A DNA stretch of 64,000 nt from Tethya wilhelma (Eukaryota > Porifera > Demospongiae > Tethyida > Tethyidae), in assembly GCA_964030475.1 (NCBI GenBank), contig CAXIPT010000007.1, positions 5,557,288 to 5,621,287 of the forward strand, given 5' to 3'. A model generated the notes under the pieces. That model worked only from the letters and a program-made list of their open reading frames with translations, did not search any database and was not told the origin of the DNA. Positions within the stretch are counted from its first letter, which is position 1. Every line of letters starts with the position of its first letter. Positions 25,584-35,745 of this stretch are shown piece after piece. Both the position numbers and the translations under genes were made by a program.

Positions 25584-26765
25584 ATGCCAATCTTAGTGAA
25601 GGACTACACATGGAAAGAGACCGAACAAGAACTCTCTATCACCGTCCCTCTGAAGGGAGTCAAGGCGAACAAAGCAGACATCTTTTCCACGGATCGCTAC
25701 ATCAAGGTGAACTACCCTCCATTTCTCTTCGAAGTGTACCTCTTTGCTCCGGTAGTGGAAGAAAGATGCACCGCTCGAGTTGGAAATGGCATTATCAATT
25801 TCGTCCTTGTCAAACAAGAACCGGTCATCTGGGGACAGCTTCAATCCAACGACGCAGAAGATAAATCAGTCATGTTGGAGAAAAGGTCCGAAGCTATTGA
25901 GCACGCTCACACAACAGCTGCTAAAGTAGCCGAAGAGAAAGCTAAGAAGAAGCAGGAAGAAGAGCGCTACGCCGTGAAGCAACAGATGAGGTTGGAAGAA
26001 GAAGAGAGAGAGAGGATTGCGCAAGAGAAACAGCAGGAGAGAGACAGGACAGAGAGAGAGCTGGAAGAGTGGAGGGAAGAACGAAAAGAGGCAAAGAGTG
26101 TTGTAAAAATGGAGCCAAAAACCGTCCAAACTAGTCAGCCTCTCCCTGCTATTAATGGCCAACAAACTAAGGCAATTTGGAAAGAGAAAGAGAAAGAAAA
26201 GTCAAAGAAGCGTCCGCCTCCCAGAAAATCTGGAAGCATTCAAGTTCACTTTACTCCGCGCATTTTCCCAACAGCTGCAAGAGAATCTAAAGAGGAAGAA
26301 GAACAAGAATGGCTGGCCAAAATGGCCGCTGCTAGACGGATCAAGACTCCCGAAGATGGAGAAGATGTGAACGAAATAAATCCAGAGTTTCTAAAAGACA
26401 AAGGAATCGGTTTCTTTAAAACCGGTAACTTTGAAGGGGCCATAAACGCATTCACAGAAGCTCTAAAGCTCAATCCACTCCTCCCTCAGCTGTTTTCCAA
26501 CAGAGCAGCCTGTTTCCTAGCAACTCAACAGAATGACAACTGCATCAGTGATTGCACGAGAGCTCTAGAACTCTTCTATCCCGTGGTGCCCACAAACTAT
26601 CTCTCACGAGCTAAAGTGTTTGTGAGGAGAGGGACAGCGTACGCCAACGAAGGGGAGCTTGGTTTGGCCATGCAGGATTACAACGCTGCTTTGAAACTCT
26701 CGCCAAATGATGAGCAGCTGAAGGAAGATTATGCCAAGTTGAAATTAGCCTATGAAAACTCTTAG
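25584..26765 (+). CDS. DNAAF4: Dynein axonemal assembly factor 4 (intronless)
   Basis: DNAAF4 (DYX1C1) is a cytoplasmic HSP90/HSP70 co-chaperone needed to preassemble ciliary dynein arms. The ATG at 25584 gives 393 aa, starting MPILVKDYTWKETEQELSI like the vertebrate protein. A p23-like CS domain covers about residues 1-87 (PLKGV, KVNYPPFLFEVYLFAP). A Glu/Lys/Arg coiled coil spans about 100-180. A GSIQVHFTPRIFPTAARES linker and C-terminal TPRs (KDKGIGFFKTGNFEGAINAF, FSNRAACFLA, RRGTAY) follow. This is the full family architecture. All of it is in one exon, whereas the vertebrate gene has several introns. Upstream in-frame codons exist but show no homology, so this start is preferred. Confidence 0.95.
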   Translation: MPILVKDYTWKETEQELSITVPLKGVKANKADIFSTDRYIKVNYPPFLFEVYLFAPVVEERCTARVGNGIINFVLVKQEPVIWGQLQSNDAEDKSVMLEKRSEAIEHAHTTAAKVAEEKAKKKQEEERYAVKQQMRLEEEERERIAQEKQQERDRTERELEEWREERKEAKSVVKMEPKTVQTSQPLPAINGQQTKAIWKEKEKEKSKKRPPPRKSGSIQVHFTPRIFPTAARESKEEEEQEWLAKMAAARRIKTPEDGEDVNEINPEFLKDKGIGFFKTGNFEGAINAFTEALKLNPLLPQLFSNRAACFLATQQNDNCISDCTRALELFYPVVPTNYLSRAKVFVRRGTAYANEGELGLAMQDYNAALKLSPNDEQLKEDYAKLKLAYENS

Positions 26766-26895
26766 AAAATATGAATACATAGATAATGGCACACATATCA
26801 CTTGTTTGAAAGAAAGATACATGAATTTACACACTCGAACACAAAATCCAACATTTACTTAACCTTGCACACAAATTAGTTGCTAATAAAAGGGG

Positions 26896-27303
26896 CTAAC
26901 TCTCATCAGGTGGCACATGGACCTCAGCGGACACATGCACATCACCTGACCCTCTGTAAGCATACTCTAAAGCAGTCACTACAGTTTGCATGTCAGCTTC
27001 GATAGTCTTTGCCCACTGTTCAAGATCACCAAGGCTCTTGAGGTTCTTGTGGAACCCTTCCACTAGATTCAACCACTGGGTCGTCTGCTTCACGTAGCGT
27101 GCAGAGTGAGCTTGAAGAGCTTTTGTCTCACGGTCCAGCTTGCGTTGGTTTTCATACGCTCTCTCTACACCAGAGTTTAAAGAATCAACCATAGCATTGG
27201 TGCACTTCTGAACAGCAGCCAGTGCAGCTTTGCGTTTCTTCTCTTGTTGCTCTCTGAAGTGAGCTTGCTTCTCCTGATGCTCCTTCACAACACGAGACAG
27301 CAT
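26896..27303 (-). CDS. BLOC1S1: BLOC-1 subunit 1 (GCN5L1)
   Basis: A subunit of BLOC-1 and BORC, which act in lysosome-related organelle biogenesis and lysosome positioning; it is also linked to mitochondrial acetylation. The 135-aa frame starts MLSRVVKEHQEKQAHFREQQ. It carries the family core QRKLDRETKALQ, KQTTQWLNLVEGF and DMQTVVTALEYAYRG, all predicted helical or coiled coil. The coding sequence is one exon. A donor/acceptor pair in the 5' leader (27304-27490) is likely. It is head-to-head with PRPF19, whose start codon is 333 bp away. Confidence 0.93.
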   Translation of the reverse strand: MLSRVVKEHQEKQAHFREQQEKKRKAALAAVQKCTNAMVDSLNSGVERAYENQRKLDRETKALQAHSARYVKQTTQWLNLVEGFHKNLKSLGDLEQWAKTIEADMQTVVTALEYAYRGSGDVHVSAEVHVPPDES

Positions 27304-27635
27304 CTTGAATCACCTGCAGTACATAGCACAGTAGTGTTGAGTGTTGGTAAAAAAAGCATAAATTATTTATACAAGCATCAAACTAACATAGGTATGTTAC
27401 TAAAGTTACTGGAGTGGTTTACAAAGACTTATTAAGACACAGAGTGATGTAGCTAAAAGCTTTAGCACTCAGAAACATCAGGACTTACCTGTTTACCTAG
27501 TACCTGTAGGAAATAGTCTGGTGTTGTGGTGGGTGTTCCTTCAGAAGTTGACCTTTGAACTCTGCCACTTGAGCCATTTTGCGCACGTGATATCAGTTTA
27601 GCCACGTGTCGTCCAGCAAAAAAAGTGTGGTAAAG

Positions 27636-29149
27636 ATGGCGCTCATTTGTTCGAGTAAGTTTGCAGCGAGAGATTGCGTATTTGCAACTTTAAATGTTCT
27701 CTTTTCTCGCCATTTTCAGTTTCCAACGAGACCCCGGACGAACCCGTTCTCTCGCCAGTCTCAAATAACGTCTTTGAAAAAAGACTCATCACCAAATACA
27801 TCGCGCAAAATGGGACCGACCCGATAAATGGAGAGCCTCTGACAGAAGATCAACTATTAGATATAAAAGGTGCGTGTGTGGTTCCTTTTTATTGAATAAT
27901 ACAGTGATCTGTTTGTTTGCAAGAGGCGGTTTGAATTTTGTTCTAATTAATGTGCACCCCACATGTAGTGAACCCGCTTGTGAAACCACGCCCACCGTCA
28001 GCAACCAGCATCCCAGCAATCTTGAAACTGCTACAAGATGAATGGGTAAGCCCCTTTAATGATTAATTCCTTTTTAAGATACGTTTAGCTATGGGAAAGG
28101 CAAACCAGACCTTACTTTCTTGTTATTGTGTTTCTTCAGGATGCCTGCATGCTACATAGCTTCACTCTACGTCAGCAGCTGCAAACTGCCAGGCAAGAGT
28201 TGTCACACGCACTCTATCAGCATGACGCTGCATGCAGGGTCATTGCACGCCTCACCAAGGAGGTGAATGCAGCCAGAGAAGGTGAGCATTACATCACCAT
28301 TACATCATACTTTATAAAATCTCTTGAGTGTGGTGTTTTTGTGATGAGAAATTTCAAATTGCTGTTTTCATTTTTGTTTGAAAAGATTTTATGATAGTAC
28401 TCATGTCCTCTGATAAACACCACTTCTTATGTGACATATACTTGGTAATGCATGCCTTAGTGAATTTTTCTTGCGTTTAAAGGATTTTTTTTGATCTAAT
28501 TATGTAGCTCTTGCAACATTGAAGCCACAGTCAGCGAGATATGTGCCATCAGGAGCAGAGCAGGTATATATGTGTTGGAGGTTTGTATTGTGTTATTTTT
28601 TTGTGTGTGAAGAACTCAAGTGGCTATCAATGATGTACTCTTTATCAATACCATCTTTCGTTTGATGGCAAATAATTTGTCGTGTGAAACACCTTTTTAA
28701 TCTGAGATACCGTATCACTTAGTAGATTTATTTTCATTTAAGTAGTGTCTGGAAATTTACTTGTTCTTGTTTTGTTTGTTTGTTTGTTTGTAACTTCCAC
28801 TTCAGCAGGCAATGGGAGATGGTCTCCAACCAATGGCAGAACAGATGGAGACAGAGGTGAGGAAATTGACACATAGCTATCTAATTTTTTCCTCCGTGAC
28901 TTTTACACTTTTGTTGGATCAATTTTCTCCTGCCTAGGTGACGCCCGGTGTTATGACAGAGGAGATACTGCAAAAGGTGATGCACCAGCTCTGTGGAGTA
29001 GTGATGGTCTTGAGTTTCTGTTTCATGTATTTTGGGCTTTTGTTTTCTCTCATTAGCTTCAAGACACAGCTGCCTTGTTGACAGCCGAGAGAAAGAAGGT
29101 GGGTGTTTGAAGTTGTCTGTAGCCATCCTTCCAATCGTTTCTATCTTTT

Positions 29150-29180
<31 letters not shown>

Positions 29181-29838
29181 TATTTTCTTCTTCACAGCGT
29201 GGGAAGAAAGTTCCAGAAGGACTTACTCCTGCTGACATCATTTCAGAGTTCAAGGAGACAGCCACTCATCCAGTACGTGTAGATGATTGTGGTACTATAA
29301 TACACTTGTGTTTCAAAGTATTTTTTTCCCTCTCTCACCTGTCCATCATCCTAGGGTCTACACAGTGCCAGTGTGCCAGGGATCCTTGCGTTGGATCTGT
29401 CTGGAGATTCTACGAAAACACTTACAGGTTGGTTTGAATTGAAGTGATGTGTGCCAATTAGGTAATTCTCTCTCACACACACACACACATACACACACAC
29501 ACACACACACCTTGCAGGTGGTGCTGATAAAAATGCTGTTGTCTTCCAAAAAGATTCGGGTCAAATCATTGCCACGCTCAAAGGTCACAGCAAAAAGGTC
29601 ACGGGAGTCGTCTACCATCCACGAGAAGTGAGTGACAATGAGAATGCCCCTCTCATTAATGCTAATTAATCATTAATTTTGTTCCTGTTCATTTCCAAGG
29701 ATGTGGCCATCACTTCTTCTCCTGACTCTACCATACGAGTGTGGGCTGTGGATAGCAGTTCTTGTCGACAGATTATCAAGGTATGTTGATGTCTCCCTGA
29801 AATGGTTTTGTGCTTACTGAGTAACTGTTGCCTTTTCC

Positions 29839-29875
<37 letters not shown>

Positions 29876-30605
29876 CAGGCTCATGATGGACCTGTGACTG
29901 GTATAAGTTTACATGCAACAGGAGACTATCTACTCAGCTCCTCAAGTGATCAGAATTGGGCATTTTCAGACATCCAATCTGGTGTGGTGATTAGTAAAGG
30001 CAATGACCCAGAGTCAAGTGCTGGTACGTGTGATATGTATTAGAAGTGCTTTTGTAATTCTCTTTCTTTTATCTCCTCATTTCAGCGTTGACCTGTGGTC
30101 AGTTTCATCCTGATGGTCTCATCTTTGGTACTGGCACTTCAGACAGGTAGTGAAAATGTCCATGTGTCTTTGTTTGTAGCTTAGTGTGTGGCTGCTGATG
30201 CTTTTATTGCAGTGTGGTCAAGATTTGGGATTTGAAGGAGCGTGCTAATGTGGCAAACTTTCCTGGGCACTCTGGCAATATCACCAGTATAGCCTTCTCT
30301 GAAAATGGGTGAGTTTGTGAGAGTTTTTATTGGCCAATTTCTTTGCAATGTGTGTGTGTGTTCATTTTTTCCCACTCTCACTTGTCTCCAGCTACTATCT
30401 TGCTACTGCTGCTGAAGATTCTGTCGTTAAGTTGTGGGATTTGAGAAAGTTAAAAATATTTCCAAGGATGTGGCCATCACTTCTTCTCCTGACTCTACCA
30501 TACGAGTGTGGGCTGTGGATAGCAGTTCTTGTCGACAGATTATCAAGGTATGTTGATGTCTCCCTGAAATGGTTTTGTGCTTACTGAGTAACTGTTGCCT
30601 TTTCC

Positions 30606-30642
<37 letters not shown>

Positions 30643-31708
30643 CAGGCTCATGATGGACCTGTGACTGGTATAAGTTTACATGCAACAGGAGACTATCTAC
30701 TCAGCTCCTCAAGTGATCAGAATTGGGCATTTTCAGACATCCAATCTGGTGTGGTGATTAGTAAAGGCAATGACCCAGAGTCAAGTGCTGGTACGTGTGA
30801 TATGTATTAGAAGTGCTTTTGTAATTCTCTTTCTTTTATCTCCTCATTTCAGCGTTGACCTGTGGTCAGTTTCATCCTGATGGTCTCATCTTTGGTACTG
30901 GCACTTCAGACAGGTAGTGAAAATGTCCATGTGTCTTTGTTTGTAGCTTAGTGTGTGGCTGCTGATGCTTTTATTGCAGTGTGGTCAAGATTTGGGATTT
31001 GAAGGAGCGTGCTAATGTGGCAAACTTTCCTGGGCACTCTGGCAATATCACCAGTATAGCCTTCTCTGAAAATGGGTGAGTTTGTGAGAGTTTTTATTGG
31101 CCAATTTCTTTGCAATGTGTGTGTGTGTTCATTTTTTCCCACTCTCACTTGTCTCCAGCTACTATCTTGCTACTGCTGCTGAAGATTCTGTCGTTAAGTT
31201 GTGGGATTTGAGAAAGTTAAAAAATTTCAAAACCATTGAACTCGAACCAAAATATCAAGTAAGAATTTGTGGACTGGATTATTCCACTGTATCAGTTTCA
31301 TTATTGCCTGTGTTGTGCATTGACATTCAGGTTCAATCAGTCACTTTTGATCAGACAGGGACCTATTTGGCCATCAGTGGAACAGACATTCAGTGAGTTC
31401 TAATTAAAGCACACCACCATAAGCAACTGTTTGAATTTTCTCCTCAGAATTTATCTTTGCAAACAGTGGCATTTGCTGAAGACCTTAGCAGGTGGGAAAT
31501 CTAAAAAAAACCTGTTTTTGTGCACTATTGTTCATTATACTGTGCATGTGCTCACACACACACACACATACACACACGCACACACACACACTCGTGCATG
31601 CATGCAGATCACTCTGATTTGGTGACTGGTGTTCGTTTTGGAAAGAATGCCTCTTTCATCGCCTCTGTGGGTATGGATCGCAGCCTTCGGTTCTTTGGAG
31701 AAGAATGA
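27636..31708 (+). CDS. PRPF19: Pre-mRNA-processing factor 19, with internal tandem duplication
   Basis: PRPF19 is the U-box E3 ligase core of the NineTeen/Prp19 complex in spliceosome activation. Exons: 27636-27654, 27720-27869, 27969-28045, 28140-28281, 28508-28563, 28806-28856, 28938-28976, 29058-29098, 29198-29272, 29355-29427, 29518-29627, 29700-29780, 29879-30023, 30086-30146, 30213-30308 and so on. They give the U-box ([20 protein letters not shown]), the [11 protein letters not shown] linker, the tetramerising coiled coil ([20 protein letters not shown]) and the C-terminal WD40 propeller ending [13 protein letters not shown]. Bases 29691-30457 recur at 30458-31224, so five WD40 exons are present twice. 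Reading through the junction shifts frame, so the intact protein requires removal of one copy. Without the duplicate it is a normal full-length PRPF19. Confidence 0.95.
29691..31224. repeat. 767-bp tandem duplication in PRPF19
   Basis: Two head-to-tail copies with period 767 bp, identical by eye including the length of the internal GT array. The junction joins the middle of a WD40 exon (after AAGTTAAAA) to an intron end (ATTTCCAAG). Both source edges share the bases ATTTC. Confidence 0.9.
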
Positions 31709-32756
31709 ACAAATTTACTACAATGTCATGTCCACACACGTGTACACATACTCACACAATTTCCAAGTCTGCATTTGCATGCCATATATTATACTTTGCT
31801 TTTAGTTGTTTTATTTTGTAAATAACAATTACTATAAATATTAATGGTATTAATTATTATCTGAAATTTATACTTTAATTACCGTATATATGTTGCGTGA
31901 TGCTTTTATATTGTCTCCCATGCAACCACTTGCAATTATTGATGCAAACTTGGTGCTAGGTGTCTGGAATCATAATTAAGTCTGTGATAACAATATTGCA
32001 ACAGGTCTGTACAATTCTATCTTCAGTAGGTGCTTTTCTTTCCCTGCAGATGAATTTACTAGGCAGGAGCAAAAAAAATGGTAGTCCATGACCTTAAGCT
32101 CTATATCTGTAAGTGAAGTACATACATACACTAACTTATAATTATAATTTATAGCTATAATTTAGATGTGTTTACCATAGATATATATTATATATACACT
32201 ACTACGATTTCACTCATAATATTATTGTGAAAAGCCTAACTAGTTTAAAAAGAAAAAAGACAAAAAAAAACAACAAAAAACCCCCTGGTACATATAACAT
32301 TAACCCACATGCTAGTACTTTTTCATTCATTGTATTGTCAATAAACTATATAATTATAGTAAACTCAAATACTGGTTTACAAGTCTCAGATTCTTCTGTG
32401 CACTAGCCTACACTGCCTTCCATTACAGTCACTTAGGCTTCGTAATAGAGCATTACGAACATATCGTATTGGAAAATGTATATTATATCCTGCATCGGTT
32501 TCAATCAGGGCTGTTGCAATTGTAGTCGATGTGCCTGGACGTCGCTGTTGATTGGCTTGTATCTGTACAGTCGTTTCGCCAGCGTACCGGAAGTCCTATG
32601 GTCCCCATACAAATTTATTTGCACGGGAAGTAAAAAAATGGCACCAACTCAGCTAGTTAATTAGATATTCAAGCCAAAATTTTGGCCTCCAAGATTCAGC
32701 TGCGGATACAAATGTAGTTTGTACTGAAACTAGCGCCCTTTAGTTACTCATCTTCA
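31709..32756. other. Intergenic, no gene seen
   Basis: AT-rich DNA with A runs. Open frames here are short and lack recognisable features. Confidence 0.5.
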
Positions 32757-33290
32757 TTGATGAGAAACCAAGAACCCAGCAACACATTACCAGGCCTATC
32801 TCAGCCTAGGAAGGTCGTATTGAGATGGGACTGGCACCACTGTGGTCAGAGTGATGAGAACTTTCAAATGATACGGTTTACTTGTGAAATTGGAAAATGG
32901 TAATTTTTGTCAAAATCGCGCTTGACCAAAGGCTATCAAATGACCAAATGATATAATATTATATAATCCATGTTTTTTGATGATTTTCATCAAAATTTAA
33001 ATCTGGCATCAAAATATATCATTTGAAAGATCTCTTTGTGCTGATCACAATGGTACCAATCCCAGCTCAATACGACCTTCCTAGGCTGAGATATTCTTGA
33101 TAATGTGTTGAGAACCTATATTACCATAGAGTGAGATGAGAAACCAAGAACCCAGCAAAACATTACCAAGCCTATCTCAGCCTAAGAAGGTCATGGGACT
33201 GGCACCATTGTGGTCAGAGTGATGAGAGCTTTCAAATGATATGGTTTACTTGTGAAATTGGAAAATGGTAATTTTTGTCAAAATCGCACT
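32757..33290. mobile_element. Composite inverted/direct repeat element
   Basis: A unit beginning GATGAGAAACCAAGAACC and including CTATCTCAGCCTAGGAAGG and GTCAGAGTGATGAGA occurs at about 32757-32930 and again in direct orientation at about 33132-33290. An inverted, diverged copy (CCAATCCCAGCTCAATACG through CCTAGGCTGAGATA) lies between them at about 33055-33095. It has no coding capacity and looks like nested or partial copies of a non-autonomous element. Confidence 0.6.
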
Positions 33291-33292
33291 CA

Positions 33293-33793
33293 GTAACACA
33301 TTATGGAATTGGTTTTCCGTTTATATGAGAGGGTGCTAAAATTCACTAAGTTTTTGTAAAATATCAGCATGCAAGTCTTAATTATTTCAAATCTTGAAAA
33401 AATCTTACATAAAGTGTCCAAAGTTGAACAAAGATGTGTGAATTCTGACATGGGTATACAAATTTGTACACCCTTGACCTGACCAACAATTTGTACAAAT
33501 TTTTTACATCTTGAGTGGGTGTACAAATTTGTACACCCTTCAAAATTTGAAAGTGTACAAATTTGTATACTCTTCGTAATTTTGAAGGTGTACAAATTCA
33601 TAGATATGCAACATTTCACTTTGTTTAGCTAAAATTTTCGAAAATTCTTACATTCTAAAAATGATAATCTGGCATGTTATTTTTTAGCAATTTTTTTTCA
33701 GTTTTAATTTTAAAAATGTCGAAATTTGCCAAAAAGTCTACAAAACTTAGCAAGCCCTATTTCATAAACGGAAGGGTAATTTCATAATGTGTT
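33293..33793. mobile_element. About 500-bp terminal-inverted-repeat element (MITE-like)
   Basis: The left end (AACACATTATGGAATTGG, then TTCCGTTTAT, then GGGTGCTAAAATTCACTAAG) matches the reverse complement of the right end (CTTAGCAAGCCCTATTTC, CATAAACGGAAGGG, TTTCATAATGTGTT) over about 65 bp with mismatches. The interior carries repeats of GTGTACAAATTTGTACACC. It overlaps the 3' end of the broken Cys-rich gene. Confidence 0.7.
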
Positions 33794-34345
33794 CAGGTTG
33801 AACCTGCATTGCACCAATAGTACTGAGCTAGTACCATCTATCTTATCGCAGTAGCTACCACTGTTGCAAGGGTTGCCATTATAGTCCTTTCCGACTTCTG
33901 GTGAGCAGTAGTCATACTCTTGATAGGCCGTCTTACAAGTGTAGTAGGAATATCCTCCTCGTCCGGTTTCACATTCAGTCTGACAGTAGTATCCGTTGCT
34001 GGAGATGATTTTGAAATTATCTGCCAGTATTCCACAGTAGTCCCACTTATTATTAGCATAGTCAGTGTAGCAATAGTAATAATTTTCCCATATGTACGAC
34101 AAGGATAATTACTTTGACTATTGACGTATTGTATCTGTCGACATTTTTGCGTGGTGAGCAGTACTCCCAATTCCATGAATGTGACCCTGTCCAACACCAG
34201 TAGTAGTCCTTTCCATTCTGTGCACATTCGCTAACACATATAGTGAATTATAGCGTGTATAATATTGAGTCGCTGAGGACATTTGAAGAAAAATGCTAAG
34301 TGTTGTTAGCACAGCTCCAATACTCGACATCACCGTGCTAGCCAT
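33782..34345 (-). pseudogene. Frame-broken secreted Cys-rich repeat protein
   Basis: The ATG at 34345 opens a signal peptide (MASTVMSSIGAVLTTLSIF). Downstream, three successive modules of the pattern C-x-x-x-G-K-(D/N)-Y-Y-x-C-x-T, then W/Y-x-Y-C, can be read, but in three different frames. WCWTGSHSWNWEYCSP is in one frame, NYPCRTYGK in a second, and NYYYCYTDYANNKWDYCG with CKTAYQEYDYCSP in a third. The W-x-Y-C spacing is reminiscent of fibronectin type II modules, though I cannot assign the family. No GT-AG introns explain the shifts, so either the gene is decaying or the assembly has indels. An inverted-repeat element begins at its 3' end, and no in-frame stop is seen before it. Confidence 0.5.
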
Positions 34346-34786
34346 AGATTTGGATTTTTACTTGCAAGACCTGGTAAATTTGCTAGTCTGAGATTAATTA
34401 TTTATACTCACATAGCGTACATACTTGCTCATGTTAGTGATGCATGTCATCATGCAGTAATGTGACGGAAACGTACTGCACAGCCTGCGCTATCATAAAT
34501 TATTGATGTAGGAAATTTGTAAGCAGAGTAGAATACAGCATTGTAGGCATGTGTATGCACATGCCCCTAGTTGCATTATTGTTTATACATGCAAGGAGCT
34601 AGATCTCGTGTAGATTGCAATTTCCGCCATTATAAAAGCATAGTATAAATTATGCAGTATAACTTAAAATCATGTCCATATTTCCTACTTTAATCTACCA
34701 GTTAGATCATTTTCAATAATCTATTTCTGCCATGATAATAAACTTTCTCACAAGTTTCTGTATGTTTCCTTAATCACATTGACAGA

Positions 34787-34833
<47 letters not shown>

Positions 34834-34918
34834 TATATGACTGACTAATATGTTTTTAACAAAAAGGTTGATCAGTGTGAAGACAGAGATGTGAAATTAT
34901 TAATTTACAATGTATTTG
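34346..34918. other. Intergenic with (CA)n
   Basis: Contains a CA array at about 34792-34831 and AT-rich DNA. No coding signal. Confidence 0.5.
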
Positions 34919-35428
34919 TTATTGTGCTTTACTTCTAACGTACTCTATCATTCTTGTTGGTGAATAAAATGCAAAAGAGTCTTTTCGAAACACAACATAT
35001 TTGTTCATCCACCCCATGCCACCTTCGGGACCGACAATGTGCAGATGGAGATGCTTCACAAAGATAAATGGAGGCCAGTGAAATCCAATTCGACACTCTT
35101 CAACACTCCCTCCTCTCTCTCTCAGCACTTGCTGCCCAATTTCAGCCATTCTTTTTACTAGAGGGATGTGTGCAGTGGTCAGTGCGTGAGGATCACGGAT
35201 GTGCTGTTTGGGTATCACTAGATAATGGTGCGTAGAGGCTGGCTTGCGATCCACGAAACACACGTACTCGCTGTCTTCGTACAGTAGTTCAGCAGGCGCT
35301 TTTTTTGCCGCTATCTTACAAAAGATACAATTGAGTTCATTGCTGTTCTTTGTTGAATCGCTCTGAGTTGCTTCTTCGCCGGATTTTGACTGTTCATCTG
35401 TAGGGACTTCTGCTTGAGATTCAGCCAT
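34919..35428 (-). CDS. HINT3: Histidine triad nucleotide-binding protein 3
   Basis: HINT3-type proteins hydrolyse adenosine phosphoramidates and acyl-adenylates. The ATG at 35428 gives 169 aa: a polar N-terminus of about 30 residues, then NCIFCKIAAKKAPAELLYED, a DRKPASTHHYLVIPKQHI segment and the histidine triad HLHLHIV (126-132), ending in GGMGWMNKYVVF and a C-terminal helix. The last part matches HINT3/aprataxin-like HIT proteins rather than HINT1. The frame is open further upstream (to about 35599), so a longer N-terminus cannot be excluded. One exon. It is divergent from the CCDC92-like gene. Confidence 0.9.
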   Translation of the reverse strand: MAESQAEVPTDEQSKSGEEATQSDSTKNSNELNCIFCKIAAKKAPAELLYEDSEYVCFVDRKPASTHHYLVIPKQHIRDPHALTTAHIPLVKRMAEIGQQVLRERGGSVEECRIGFHWPPFIFVKHLHLHIVGPEGGMGWMNKYVVFRKDSFAFYSPTRMIEYVRSKAQ

Positions 35429-35745
35429 GTTGTTGGTGATTGATGAGCGTGGCTTACTGTCACGTGGTCTGTAGGCGGGGTTACTGCGTAAAGTACAGTG
35501 TGTGTGTTCTGATCTTGCCGCGTCAGTAGTGTGGTTCGCCGTTGCTGTGTGCTTCTTTTGTGTGCTGGTGTGAAAGTTACAGGCTCTTTGAGGACGCAAA
35601 GGTTCCAGTAGCTACCTCACCAACGCAAGCGAGTTTGAGTTGTCATGAAAAGAGCGCCCTTTTCCCGGGATCTCTGGATTTCAGCTGGTTGTTTGCCCGT
35701 TACCAAGGTAACCAAGTTTCCCACCCACTAGTACTGAAGCGTACA

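Noticed and set aside
33290..33619. 109-residue minus-strand frame
   Set aside because: It lies wholly inside the inverted-repeat element and is made from its internal palindromic units.
35429..35599. Extended N-terminus of HINT3
   Set aside because: The frame is open, but the added residues look like promoter-region translation (no presequence character, His/Arg-rich) and the ATG at 35428 gives the usual domain layout.
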